DNA of 64,000 nucleotides. Source: Eggerthellaceae bacterium. Lineage in GTDB: Bacteria; Actinomycetota; Coriobacteriia; Coriobacteriales; Eggerthellaceae. The notes beneath the pieces are model-generated. The model ran no database searches, had not been told where the DNA came from, and saw only the letters and a list, made by a program, of their open reading frames with translations. The DNA lies in assembly GCA_017434045.1 (NCBI GenBank), contig JAFRGA010000023.1, positions 21,785 to 85,784 of the forward strand, in the 5' to 3' direction. A program made the position numbers and the translations under genes. Below, piece by piece: positions 8,253-16,116 of this stretch; the stretch's first letter is position 1; the number at the start of each line of letters is the position of its first letter.

Positions 8253-9254
8253 ATGAAAAAGCTTAGCGTTGTGTTAACTGCGGCGTTCGTTGCCGCGCTC
8301 GTGGCTGCATTTGCCCTGGCGGGCTGCTCATCGGGCTCATCGGCGTCTGCGAGTGCCGCTTCGAGCTCGGAAGCCGCGAGCTCCTCGAGTGCAGCCGCGA
8401 GCTCTGAGGCTGCGTCGTCGAGCGCCGCAAGCTCTGAGGCCGCGAGCTCTGAGGCCGCGTCGTCGAGCGCCGCTACTCCGACCGAAGCCGTCCAGCTGCA
8501 GATCTTCGCAGCGAACTCGCTGTCCAAGGCCATGGCGGAAGCCCAGGAGCTCTACACCAAGGACAACCCCAACGTCACGTTCGCTGACACGCAGTACAAG
8601 AGCTCCGGCGAGCTGAATTCCATGCTCGAGGGTGGCGCCTATGCCGATCTCGAGATCACCGCTTCCAAGGGCACCATGGACACCGCCGAGGAAAAGGGCT
8701 ACATCGACCCGGCGACCCGCGTCACCATGTTCAAGAACGACCTGGTCATGGTCACCTCTGCTAACAATGCCGACATCAACGAGGTCACGCTTGACGACAT
8801 CGCCGCCGGCAAGTACACCGTGTGCGTGGGCGACGACTCCGTGCCTGCTGGCAACTACGCCAACCAGTCGCTGAGCACCGTCGGCTGCTTCAAGGATCCG
8901 GATGGCAAGACCGGCTCTGAAAGCGCCGGCAAGGCCAACGGCACCGACGCCTATGCGGGCACTCCGCTCGAGGGCAAGGTCGTCACCGACACCTCCGTCG
9001 GCAACGTCTGCAAGCATGCCGAGTCCGGCGACGTCGACATCGCCTTCGTCTACACCTCCGACGTCGAGCGCTTCGGCGGCGTGAAGGTCGTCGGCGTTGT
9101 CCCGGGCGACACGCACAAGAACATCACCGACCCCGGTGCTGTATGCGCTCAGTCCACGAACGCTGCTGCTGCGAAGGCCTTCCTCGACTGGTGCATGACC
9201 GACAAGGGTGCTGCTGAAGTCTGGCAGAAGTGGGGCTTCGAGCTCGCCGCTTAA
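8253..9254 (+). CDS. modA: Molybdate ABC transporter substrate-binding lipoprotein ModA
   Basis: 333 residues. This is the extracytoplasmic binding component of the molybdate importer. A lipoprotein signal with lipobox ALAGC puts the acylated Cys at residue 25. Residues about 26-72 are an Ala/Ser/Glu low-complexity tether. The binding domain then begins with the ModA hallmark LQIFAANSLSKAM, followed by the F-ADTQYKSSGEL segment, a VTSANNADINEVTLDDIAAGKYTVCVGD region, and the hinge/anion-site segment ending TNAAAAKAFLDWCMTDKGAEVW-like. It heads modABC on the same strand and has its own strong promoter. A terminator lies between it and modB, which would give the binding protein in excess over the membrane complex. 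Tungstate binding is also possible in this family. Confidence 0.93.
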   Translation: MKKLSVVLTAAFVAALVAAFALAGCSSGSSASASAASSSEAASSSSAAASSEAASSSAASSEAASSEAASSSAATPTEAVQLQIFAANSLSKAMAEAQELYTKDNPNVTFADTQYKSSGELNSMLEGGAYADLEITASKGTMDTAEEKGYIDPATRVTMFKNDLVMVTSANNADINEVTLDDIAAGKYTVCVGDDSVPAGNYANQSLSTVGCFKDPDGKTGSESAGKANGTDAYAGTPLEGKVVTDTSVGNVCKHAESGDVDIAFVYTSDVERFGGVKVVGVVPGDTHKNITDPGAVCAQSTNAAAAKAFLDWCMTDKGAAEVWQKWGFELAA

Positions 9255-9310
9255 ATCGGAATAGTTCATTTCTACGCCAACTCGAATATTCAAGAATTGG
9301 TATAGTACGG

Positions 9311-9338
9311 GGGGCTGGGTTTCCAGCCCCTCTTTTCT
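9311..9338 (+). terminator. Intrinsic terminator between modA and modB (attenuator)
   Basis: GGGGCTGG at 9311-9318 pairs with CCAGCCCC at 9323-9330 around a GTTT loop, followed by TCTTTTCT. This is a textbook rho-independent terminator placed within an operon. Partial read-through would set a high ModA to ModBC ratio. Confidence 0.85.
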
Positions 9339-9356
9339 CGGATGAAGGAATGTCCA

Positions 9357-10739
9357 ATGCGAAGACGCATGTTGTTATTAGCTACTGCGCTGGCGCTCGT
9401 GTTCGCCACCATGGCTGCACCCCTGGCGTATGCAAGCGAAGCTGTTTCCCTGGATGCGACGAAGGCGGATGTCAGCACCGACGATGTCACGATATCGGCT
9501 GACGACGAGAACCAGACGGCCGTCATAGACGGGTGCGATTTCGCAGTGGACCATTTCGAACGTGCGAGCAAAGGCTCGAACCGCGACATTGCGGGATCGT
9601 ACCAAGGCTACGCGTATTACAACGGGACGAAACCCAACACGCTCATGTACCTGGTGACCAACGACATGGTCCTGGTGTACGTGGACCCAGAACATGCGAA
9701 GCTCAACGGCTTCGATCCCGCCTCTGCCGACGATCGGGCCCGCCTCCAGCAGATGCTCGTGTCTTTGGACACGGCGGTCGGCAAGGGCAACGCCCTCATC
9801 GGCTCGTCTGTGCCGTGGTATTTCACGACCGAGCGGGAAAATGAGCTTGACGGCGTGCTGTACAAGTTTGGACAGGAAATCGACGGCGATTCGTACAACC
9901 TCATCGTGGGCGCGGACGGCAGCGACGTCACCGACTCGTCCAACGCGCATTACGTGCAACCGTCGTTTGCGTGCTATGGCCGCTTGATTCTCGCAAGCGA
10001 GGCGGTCATTGCCCAACAGCCCGGCTGGCTCGAGACATTCGGCGCGTTCGTGTCCACGCTCGACTGGTCGCCGCTGTTCGTCACGTTGAAGACGACGTTC
10101 ACCGCCATCGTCTTCATTTTCATCCTCGGTCTTGCGGCGGCGTATTTCTGCCTGCACCGCACGCCGAAGTTCCGCAACCTCTTCGACACCATCTTCACCA
10201 TCCCCATGGTGCTGCCGCCCACGGTCTGCGGCTTTTTGCTGCTGCTGGCCCTTGGAAGCAACACGCCGGTGGGCAAGTGGTTCATCGACATCGGCTTCCC
10301 GCTCATCTTCAGCTGGCCGGCCACCGTCATCGCGGCGGTCATCGTGGCGTTCCCGCTGATGTACCGCGGAGCGCTGGGCGCGTTCGACAACCTGGACCCG
10401 AACATGCTGGACGCGGCGCGCACGCTGGGCTGGTCCGAATCGAAGATCTTCTTCAAGATCATGCTGCCGCTGTCGTGGTCGTCCATCGCGGCGTCCACGG
10501 TGCTCGCGTTCGCCCGCGCGCTCGGCGAATTCGGCGCCACGCTGTTCCTGGCGGGCAATTACCTGGGCATCACGCGCACCATTCCCATCGCCATCTACTT
10601 CGAGTGGATGAACGGCAACACCGACATCGCCATATTCTGGACCATCATCCTGGTCATATTCAGCTTCTTGGTCATCATGTTCATCAACTTGTGGTCACAG
10701 CATACGACCCGTTACCGTAAGGGGGCGGTGGAAGAATGA
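9357..10739 (+). CDS. modB: Molybdate ABC transporter permease ModB with an unusual N-terminal extracytoplasmic domain
   Basis: 460 residues, about twice the usual 220-230 for ModB. AAGGA (9345-9349) lies 7 bases before the ATG at 9357, so that start is preferred over 9342. Residues 1-25 form a signal peptide or anchor (A-P-L-A-Y-A-S). Residues about 26-235 are a hydrophilic, apparently exported region of unknown fold with G-S-Y-Q-G-Y-A-Y-Y-N and V-P-W-Y-F-T-T-E elements. From about 238 there are the permease helices, with a GALGAFDNLDPNMLDAARTLG coupling (EAA-type) loop near 345-365 for contact with the ATPase. The stop overlaps the modC start (ATGA). The extra domain could help dock ModA or sense substrate (inference). 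Confidence 0.88.
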   Translation: MRRRMLLLATALALVFATMAAPLAYASEAVSLDATKADVSTDDVTISADDENQTAVIDGCDFAVDHFERASKGSNRDIAGSYQGYAYYNGTKPNTLMYLVTNDMVLVYVDPEHAKLNGFDPASADDRARLQQMLVSLDTAVGKGNALIGSSVPWYFTTERENELDGVLYKFGQEIDGDSYNLIVGADGSDVTDSSNAHYVQPSFACYGRLILASEAVIAQQPGWLETFGAFVSTLDWSPLFVTLKTTFTAIVFIFILGLAAAYFCLHRTPKFRNLFDTIFTIPMVLPPTVCGFLLLLALGSNTPVGKWFIDIGFPLIFSWPATVIAAVIVAFPLMYRGALGAFDNLDPNMLDAARTLGWSESKIFFKIMLPLSWSSIAASTVLAFARALGEFGATLFLAGNYLGITRTIPIAIYFEWMNGNTDIAIFWTIILVIFSFLVIMFINLWSQHTTRYRKGAVEE

Positions 10740-11854
10740 GCCTCGAGGTAGATATTCGCAAGACGTTCGGCTCCTACTCCCTCGATGTCAGCTTCACTGC
10801 TGAAAACGAAGTATTCGGCCTGCTCGGGGCATCAGGGTGCGGAAAGTCGCTAACAATGCGCTCCATCGCCGGCATCGAGACGCCCGATGAGGGTCGCATC
10901 GTGGTGAACGGTCAAGTCTTCTTCGACAGCGAGCAGGGCATCAACCTGAAACCCCAGGTGCGCAAAACGGCGCTGCTGTTCCAGAGTTACATGCTGTTTC
11001 CCAACCTCACGGTGGAGGACAACGTAGCGGCGGGCATTCCTAAGCAAACGCCGAAGGCCGAACGCGATGCTATCGTGCTCGAGGAGCTGCGTCGCTTTGA
11101 CGTGGCCGCATTTGCCAAGCGCTATCCCGCGCAGCTTTCAGGTGGTCAGCAGCAGCGTGTTGCACTCGCCCGCATGCTGGCGGCGCGCCCCGGCATCCTG
11201 ATGCTCGACGAGCCGTTCTCGGCGCTCGATTCGCACTTGAAAAGCGTCCTCGAGCAGAATCTGACAGGTCTGTTCGACGTCTTCGACGGCACCATCTTGT
11301 ACGTGAGCCACGATATCGACGAGGCGGTTCGCTTCTGCGACACCATTGCCGTTATGGAGCAGGGCAAACTCATGGAGGTAGATAAAGGCCGAGAGCTCAT
11401 CGAGAACCCGAAGAGCCTGGCGGGCATAAAGCTGAGCGGTTGCAAGAACGCGCCAGAAGCTGAGTATGTCGATGACCACACCGTATATTGTCCGGCTTGG
11501 GGGGTGGAGATCCGCACCGAGCAACAGGTGCCGCACGATGTCAAGGCAATCGGCTTGCGCGCGTTCAACTTGCAGAAGGCGGACGGTCCGGGCGAGGACG
11601 TGTATCGTATGCGCGTTGACCGCGTCAGCGATTCGCGGTTCGACCGAATGGCCTTGTTGGAGTTTCTCGACCGTCGTGAAGACGCAGACGCGCTCGTGGG
11701 CGCATCAGATCAGGAGATGCATTACCTCCACCAGCGCGTATTTTGGCGCATTGACGCTGGCGAGGGTAAAAGCAATTGGGACGACTTGCCCAAACCTGGT
11801 GATGAGCTGTGGATGCGCATCCCTGTTGGCAAGATCTACATCGTAAACAAGTGA
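10736..11854 (+). CDS. modC: Molybdate ABC transporter ATP-binding protein ModC
   Basis: 372 residues; the ATG overlaps the modB stop by 4 bases, implying translational coupling. It powers molybdate import. Walker A GASGCGKS is at residues 31-38, the Q-loop is in LLFQSYMLFPNLTVEDNV, the signature is LSGGQQQRVALAR (about 129-141), Walker B is ILMLDEPFSALD, and the H-switch is in YVSHDIDEA. The C-terminal region of about 130 residues occupies the place of the ModC regulatory domain, but clear Mop repeats were not recognised there, so it may be a divergent accessory domain. A hairpin follows the gene. Confidence 0.92.
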   Translation: MSLEVDIRKTFGSYSLDVSFTAENEVFGLLGASGCGKSLTMRSIAGIETPDEGRIVVNGQVFFDSEQGINLKPQVRKTALLFQSYMLFPNLTVEDNVAAGIPKQTPKAERDAIVLEELRRFDVAAFAKRYPAQLSGGQQQRVALARMLAARPGILMLDEPFSALDSHLKSVLEQNLTGLFDVFDGTILYVSHDIDEAVRFCDTIAVMEQGKLMEVDKGRELIENPKSLAGIKLSGCKNAPEAEYVDDHTVYCPAWGVEIRTEQQVPHDVKAIGLRAFNLQKADGPGEDVYRMRVDRVSDSRFDRMALLEFLDRREDADALVGASDQEMHYLHQRVFWRIDAGEGKSNWDDLPKPGDELWMRIPVGKIYIVNK

Positions 11855-11855
11855 T

Positions 11856-11900
11856 CCGTTGGGAATGTCGCTCGTCTTTCCCTCAACGGTTATCCTGCTA
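11856..11900 (+). terminator. Possible terminator after modC
   Basis: CCGTTG at 11856-11861 pairs with CAACGG at 11884-11889, with further pairing inside (GGGAA against TTTCCC, one bulge), immediately after the modC stop. The trailing sequence TTATCCTGC is only weakly T-rich. Nothing else is recognised in the 11890-12077 gap before moaA. Confidence 0.4.
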
Positions 11901-12077
11901 TCCTCCAGCGTCGCCCACCATTGCGTGCTGTCCCATTACGGTCAGGTATGAACGGTGATGAAGTTAATGCATATCCGAGACTATATCTAGAAAAGAATGC
12001 TGCATACCGTTACACTCAATTGAAATGCTATGAAGAGTGGCTTGCGGAAAGCGGGCGGCTTAAACGATGGGGAAGGC

Positions 12078-13082
12078 ATGAAGGACTCACACGGTCGGGT
12101 AATCGACTACTTGCGCATATCGCTAACGGACAAATGCAATTTCCGCTGCATCTACTGCATGCCGGCTGAAGGCGTGTGCATGATGGGCCATGACGAGATT
12201 TTGCGCATTGAGGAGATAGAAGCCATCACTCGTGTTGCCACGCGCATCGGTATCCGCAGTGTGCGCCTGACTGGCGGGGAGCCGCTCGTGCGCAAGGGCG
12301 TGGTCGACCTGGTGCGCTCGTTGCGCGACATGCCGGGCATCGAGAACATCTCCATGACGACCAACGGCGTGCTGCTGCCTCAGATGGCAAGCGAGTTGAA
12401 GGAAGCTGGGCTTTCACGCGTGAACATTTCCCTCGACACGCTCGATCCGGATCAATTCACATTCATAACGCGCGTGGGGAAGATAGAGTCGACGCTCAAA
12501 GGTATCGATGCGGCTCTCGAGGCCGGCTTCAACCCTGTCAAGATCAATGCCGTGACGGTGCGCAGCCTCAACCAGGATTTCCTCGGGTTTGCCAAGCTGT
12601 CCATCGACAGGCCGCTTCATGTGCGCTTTATCGAGTACATGCCGGTAGGCTCGTCAACGGGTTCGGACGGTTCGGGATGGGGTAAGCAGGACGTCGTGCC
12701 GAGCGAAGAGCTCTTGCAGATAATCAACGACCGCGCTCGCGCTGAAGGCCTTTCCGAGCTCGAACCGCTCAACGGAGAAGGAAAGCCCCTCGGATGGGGG
12801 CCCGCCCGTTACTACGCCTTCCCCGATGCCAAAGGCACGGTCGGATTCATATCGCCGCTTTCGCGCCATTTCTGCAGCGAATGCAATCGCTTGCGTCTCA
12901 CCGCCGACGGAAAGCTACGCCCCTGCCTGTTCTCAGATCGGGAGATCGACGTTCGCGGTGCCTTGCGCGAACGTGGGGAAGACGGTGTATATGAGTGCTT
13001 CTTGAAAGCGCTTGATTTAAAGCCGGACGAGCATCACGATAAGATTGGCACTGAGCGGAAGATGTCGCAAATCGGCGGTTAA
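12078..13082 (+). CDS. moaA: GTP 3',8-cyclase MoaA (molybdenum cofactor biosynthesis)
   Basis: 334 residues from the ATG at 12078. That start gives the family's usual N-terminus ([19 protein letters not shown]), although the ribosome site (GGGGAAGG, 12069-12076) is very close; an in-frame ATG at 12030 is the alternative. MoaA is a radical-SAM enzyme converting GTP to 3',8-cH2GTP, the first cofactor step. The SAM cluster cysteines C20, C24 and C27 are present, as are GGEPLVRKG, the substrate-side residues of the barrel, and the second cluster motif [19 protein letters not shown] (C-x2-C-x13-C). The protein ends in the conserved Gly-Gly. moaC follows 68 bases downstream, so the two first-stage enzymes are paired. 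Confidence 0.93.
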   Translation: MKDSHGRVIDYLRISLTDKCNFRCIYCMPAEGVCMMGHDEILRIEEIEAITRVATRIGIRSVRLTGGEPLVRKGVVDLVRSLRDMPGIENISMTTNGVLLPQMASELKEAGLSRVNISLDTLDPDQFTFITRVGKIESTLKGIDAALEAGFNPVKINAVTVRSLNQDFLGFAKLSIDRPLHVRFIEYMPVGSSTGSDGSGWGKQDVVPSEELLQIINDRARAEGLSELEPLNGEGKPLGWGPARYYAFPDAKGTVGFISPLSRHFCSECNRLRLTADGKLRPCLFSDREIDVRGALRERGEDGVYECFLKALDLKPDEHHDKIGTERKMSQIGG

Positions 13083-13150
13083 AGCGCGCCTGGAGCCTGA
13101 AGGATCATGAGTTTGAAGTCAACGTGCGGACGTTGCAGAGGGAGGTTTCG

Positions 13151-13648
13151 ATGGGCGAGCAGTTAACCCACATCGACGAGAAGGGCGACGTGCGCATGGT
13201 TGACGTGTCGGCAAAGCCCGATACCGAGCGCATTGCCATTGCCGAAGGGTTCATCAGCATGAAACCGTCGACGCTCGCGCTGATCGTGGAAGGCAAGGCG
13301 GCCAAAGGCGACGTGCTCGCCTGCGCACGCGTAGCGGGCGTCATGGCGGCCAAGCAGACGAGCTCGCTCATCCCGATGTGCCATCCGCTCAACATCACGA
13401 AAGCCAAGGTGGAATGCACGCCCGTGTTCGAGGGCGAGCGCGATGACGACCGCGTGGGCATCCATATCATCACGACGTGCGGTGTCACCGGCAAGACTGG
13501 CATCGAGATGGAGGCGCTGACGGCTGCGAGCATGGCCTGCCTGACTGTTTACGACATGTGCAAGGCTGTCGACCGCGGTATGGAGATCACCGACGTGCGG
13601 CTGCTTAAGAAGGACGGCGGCAAGACCGGGCTTTGGTTGAGGGCGTAA
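13151..13648 (+). CDS. moaC: Cyclic pyranopterin monophosphate synthase MoaC
   Basis: 165 residues. GGAGG at 13141-13145 lies 5 bases before the ATG at 13151. MoaC converts the MoaA product to cyclic pyranopterin monophosphate. Family signatures are complete: [18 protein letters not shown], then [48 protein letters not shown], and [26 protein letters not shown] with the catalytic Lys/Asp region. Length is typical. It follows moaA on the same strand. A repeat-rich region starts 13 bases after its stop; no moaD, moaE or mogA is in view. Confidence 0.95.
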   Translation: MGEQLTHIDEKGDVRMVDVSAKPDTERIAIAEGFISMKPSTLALIVEGKAAKGDVLACARVAGVMAAKQTSSLIPMCHPLNITKAKVECTPVFEGERDDDRVGIHIITTCGVTGKTGIEMEALTAASMACLTVYDMCKAVDRGMEITDVRLLKKDGGKTGLWLRA

Positions 13649-13661
13649 GGTCTATCCCTCC

Positions 13662-13774
13662 GCTCTCGTGGTGCCGGTGGCCGTTTTCGCGCTAGTCCTC
13701 GCGCGTCGGGGTGACCCGTCCCCGGCCCCCGCTGCTGCGGAATGCGCGAAAACGGCCACCGGCACCACGAGAGC
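13662..13774. repeat. Perfect 31-bp inverted repeat with structured 51-base spacer
   Basis: 13662-13692 is the exact reverse complement of 13744-13774 (31 bp). The 51-base interior contains a further hairpin (CGGGG...CCCCG). It begins 13 bases after the moaC stop. As RNA it would be an extremely stable hairpin and could terminate or protect the moaC transcript; as DNA it resembles a palindromic mobile or REP-type element. Confidence 0.85.
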
Positions 13775-14002
13775 TTCGGCGTTCCGCGGGGACGTGGGGC
13801 GCGGAGGCGATGGCGGTCTGGCTGGCGGCGCCGGCTGTGCGCTTCGCGCTAGTCCTCGCGCGTCGGGGTGACCCGTCCCCGGCCCCAGCTGCTGCGGAAT
13901 GCGCGAAAACGGCCGCCGGCACCACGAGAGCTTCGGCGTTCCGTGGGGGGGGACGTGGGGCGCGGAGGCGATGGCGGTTCGGTCGGCGGCGTCGGCTGCG
14001 CG
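13686..14002. repeat. Tandem duplication, 157-base period, of the GC-rich moaC downstream element
   Basis: Copy 1 (13686-13842) and copy 2 (13843 to about 14002) match nearly throughout; differences are single substitutions and a G-run expansion in copy 2 (about 13945). Copy 2 carries only the right arm of the 31-bp inverted repeat, with one change. All long ORFs here are compositional and repeat across the copies, so no gene is called in 13649-14039. Confidence 0.8.
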
Positions 14003-14039
14003 AAGGACGTTCGCCCGATGGTGAGGTAATGGGGGGTTT

Positions 14040-14618
14040 ATGGCGAGACCACAGATAAAAATGGGAGCATCTATTTCCGACTACCATCTGGTGAAGATGG
14101 ATGAAAGCGCTTGCCTCTCGCCCTATGCCAGCATATGCGGGGATGTGAGCATCGGTGCGGAAACGTCGGTGTTCGCGGGAACGCAGATTCGCGGCGATTG
14201 CGAACCCATCGTCGTGGGCGAGCGAACCAACATCCAAGAGAACTCGTGCCTGCATGTGAGCGCGGGCAGCAAGCTGACTGTCGGGAATCATGTGACCGTT
14301 GGCCACATGGCCATGCTGCACGGATGTACGATAGACGACAACGTGCTCGTGGGAATGGGCTCGATCGTCATGGACGATGCGCATATCAGCTCGGATTGCG
14401 TTATCGCCGCCGGATCGCTCGTGACGCAGGGCAAGGAGTTCCCGCCGCGTTCGCTCATCATGGGCCAGCCTGCTCGTCTGGTACGCGAGCTGACCGACGA
14501 GGAGGTCGAGGCCATGGTGACAGTGGCTGCCGACGCCTATTACGAAGTTGCGAAAGCGATGGTGGCTGACGGCCTCATGGAACACCCAACCGCCGAATCG
14601 AGTATCTGGCCATCCTAA
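14040..14618 (+). CDS. Gamma-carbonic anhydrase-like left-handed beta-helix (hexapeptide repeat) protein
   Basis: 192 residues with a succession of hexapeptide turns (I-C-G-D-V-S-I, V-F-A-G-T-Q-I and so on) forming a left-handed beta helix. Three histidines in the positions used for metal binding by the gamma class are visible: C-L-H-V, V-G-H-M and M-L-H-G-C. A C-terminal helix closes the trimer (LTDEEVEAMVTVAADAYYEVAK). Reversible CO2 hydration or a related metal-dependent role is the family expectation, though many members (YrdA, CaiE, PaaY types) lack proven activity. It sits directly after the repeat region; the link to molybdenum genes is only positional. GGGGGG before the ATG may act as a weak ribosome site. 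Confidence 0.82.
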   Translation: MARPQIKMGASISDYHLVKMDESACLSPYASICGDVSIGAETSVFAGTQIRGDCEPIVVGERTNIQENSCLHVSAGSKLTVGNHVTVGHMAMLHGCTIDDNVLVGMGSIVMDDAHISSDCVIAAGSLVTQGKEFPPRSLIMGQPARLVRELTDEEVEAMVTVAADAYYEVAKAMVADGLMEHPTAESSIWPS

Positions 14619-14689
14619 CTGCGGATTCGAATTTGCCCTGCGGGGCGGCGCGTAATTCGAAGACTCGTCCCAACGTTTCGGCTTCCCTC

Positions 14690-14733
14690 TTGCAAAAGGT
14701 AACATTTGTCTCTATAATATAGACAAATGTTAC
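14690..14733 (+). promoter_or_regulatory. Strong promoter with a perfect 13-bp-arm operator around the -10 box
   Basis: TTGCAA at 14690-14695 and TATAAT at 14713-14718 have a 17-base spacer. GTAACATTTGTCT at 14699-14711 is the exact reverse complement of 14721-14733, centred on the -10 box. A further GTTAC-TAAA-GTAAC repeat overlaps at 14729-14742. The architecture indicates repression of the gene at 14755 by a dimeric regulator. The TetR-type gene at 16117-16704 is the nearest candidate. Confidence 0.75.
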
Positions 14734-14754
14734 TAAAGTAACAAAGGGGGAATC

Positions 14755-15969
14755 ATGAAAAAATCGAACCATAGCGAATTTCCCATTCCGCCCGCAGGAT
14801 GGGCCGCTTGCAATCTGTCCGCCGTGGTCTGCCCGCCTCAGTATGCGAGCGAAGAGCCGCATGCAGCGCATCAGGATCAGCCGATTGCCGTTCGGAGGGA
14901 GGTGCAACCCGTTGCTTTTCAGGCTGAGCCGCAGAATGCACAGGCGAGAGGGCTTCAAAGTGCGCCTGATGTCGCCGCCCAAGTCGACATTTCCCGGAAA
15001 TCGGCTTATTCTGCACCAAACTCGGCGCCAGCCCCATTGGCTCCAGATGCTGCCCAGAAAACTCACGAGAACACTGAGATGTGGTTCGGCAAATATGCGA
15101 CGAGCGTCATCGCCGCCGTCCTGGTTTTCATAGGGCTCGCGCTGCTTGGGAGCGCAGCCTTCCCGCAGTTGCCGGACGAGGTGCGGGTGACCATCATGTT
15201 CATGGTATCGGGCTCCCTTGCTGTGATCGGTAGCGTGCTCGAGCTGCGGCGCGGCAACGGGCTCACACTCGCGCTCATGTCCTGCGGCATGCTCTCGGCG
15301 TACGCTTCGACGCTCGCTGTGCGGTTTTCCTTCGGGCTTGTGCCGGAGGCAATCGCGTTCGCGCTCATCCTCTTGTTGATGGCGGTTCGCCTGCTGGCTG
15401 GCCGCAAGCTGCGGGAATCCGAGGATTTCGTGCTCGATGCCGCGTTTGCGGACAAACGTTTCCGCGTCGTCTCAGCAGCCTTCGTGTCCCTCGTTGCCGC
15501 GTACGAATGCGCTTTCGGGTTCTGGTCATTCTCCTATGACCTCGACGCCGTCGGAGCGGCCCTGCTGGGCGCATGCTACGTTGCCATGCTCGGCGGCATC
15601 GGCGTCCTGCTCTTGCGGCTAATGGGAGTGTCGTCAACGGGTATCGTGGGCTATGCGGTTTCTTTCACGGTGCTTCTCATGTCGTACCTGCGGTTTTGCA
15701 CTCCTGTGGCGGGTGAGGGCTATGCATGGAGCGTTTGCTGCATGATTTGCGCCCTTGTATGTGCGGTAATCGGTTTCCGCGCTGGAGTCGGCGGGCTGCG
15801 CCTGTATGGTCTCATCCTCACCCTGGTCTGCGTTGTGAAGCTTGTCATGATAGACATTACGGGCTTGAACGGATTCGAGCACGCGTTGGCTTTCGTGGCG
15901 GGCGGTCTCGTTTGCTTCGGCATTAGCGCCCTTTACCATTATGCCGTCAAACGATTGCTTGCGGCGTAA
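14755..15969 (+). CDS. Multi-pass membrane protein with long hydrophilic N-terminus, DUF2339-like
   Basis: 404 residues; the ATG follows AAAGGGGG (14743-14750) by 4 bases. Residues 1-107 are hydrophilic, Pro/Ala/Gln-rich and probably cytoplasmic. From about 110 there are roughly nine to ten membrane segments. W-F-G-K-Y-A-T-S-V-I-A-A-V-L-V-F-I-G then an R-V-T-I-M-F-M-V-S-G-S and E-L-R-R-G-N-G sequence recall the first helices of DUF2339 (YcaP/YcaQ-like uncharacterised) proteins, but the protein is much shorter than that family. No transport motif is seen. It is under a strong palindromic operator, suggesting inducible expression, possibly envelope or drug stress (inference). Confidence 0.7.
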   Translation: MKKSNHSEFPIPPAGWAACNLSAVVCPPQYASEEPHAAHQDQPIAVRREVQPVAFQAEPQNAQARGLQSAPDVAAQVDISRKSAYSAPNSAPAPLAPDAAQKTHENTEMWFGKYATSVIAAVLVFIGLALLGSAAFPQLPDEVRVTIMFMVSGSLAVIGSVLELRRGNGLTLALMSCGMLSAYASTLAVRFSFGLVPEAIAFALILLLMAVRLLAGRKLRESEDFVLDAAFADKRFRVVSAAFVSLVAAYECAFGFWSFSYDLDAVGAALLGACYVAMLGGIGVLLLRLMGVSSTGIVGYAVSFTVLLMSYLRFCTPVAGEGYAWSVCCMICALVCAVIGFRAGVGGLRLYGLILTLVCVVKLVMIDITGLNGFEHALAFVAGGLVCFGISALYHYAVKRLLAA

Positions 15970-16047
15970 GCGAGTTCACCCCATTCGCGCTTTCCCGAAT
16001 TCCAGAGAAGTAAAGAACTGTATTCCTGCGTACATGCAGAGAGCAAA

Positions 16048-16078
16048 ATGTGGAAAAGGGTCTGACCCTTTTCCACAT
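16048..16078. repeat. 31-bp palindrome, copy 1 (identical to 63771-63801)
   Basis: Arms of 15 bases (starting ATGTGGAAAAGGG) flank a single central T and are perfectly complementary. It lies between the convergent gene ends at 15969 and 16117, a position suited to a bidirectional terminator or REP-type element. No U-tract follows on the plus strand. Confidence 0.85.
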
Positions 16079-16116
16079 CGGATTGATCGAGGCTGGTTTC
16101 CCGCTCGCTCGTTAGC

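Noticed and set aside
8337..9293. 318-codon minus ORF antisense to modA
   Set aside because: Shadow of the modA coding sequence with no ribosome site.
13692..14705. 337-codon minus-strand ORF over the repeat region and hexapeptide gene
   Set aside because: Its repeats mirror the DNA duplication and it is antisense to a well-supported gene; a product of GC-rich composition.
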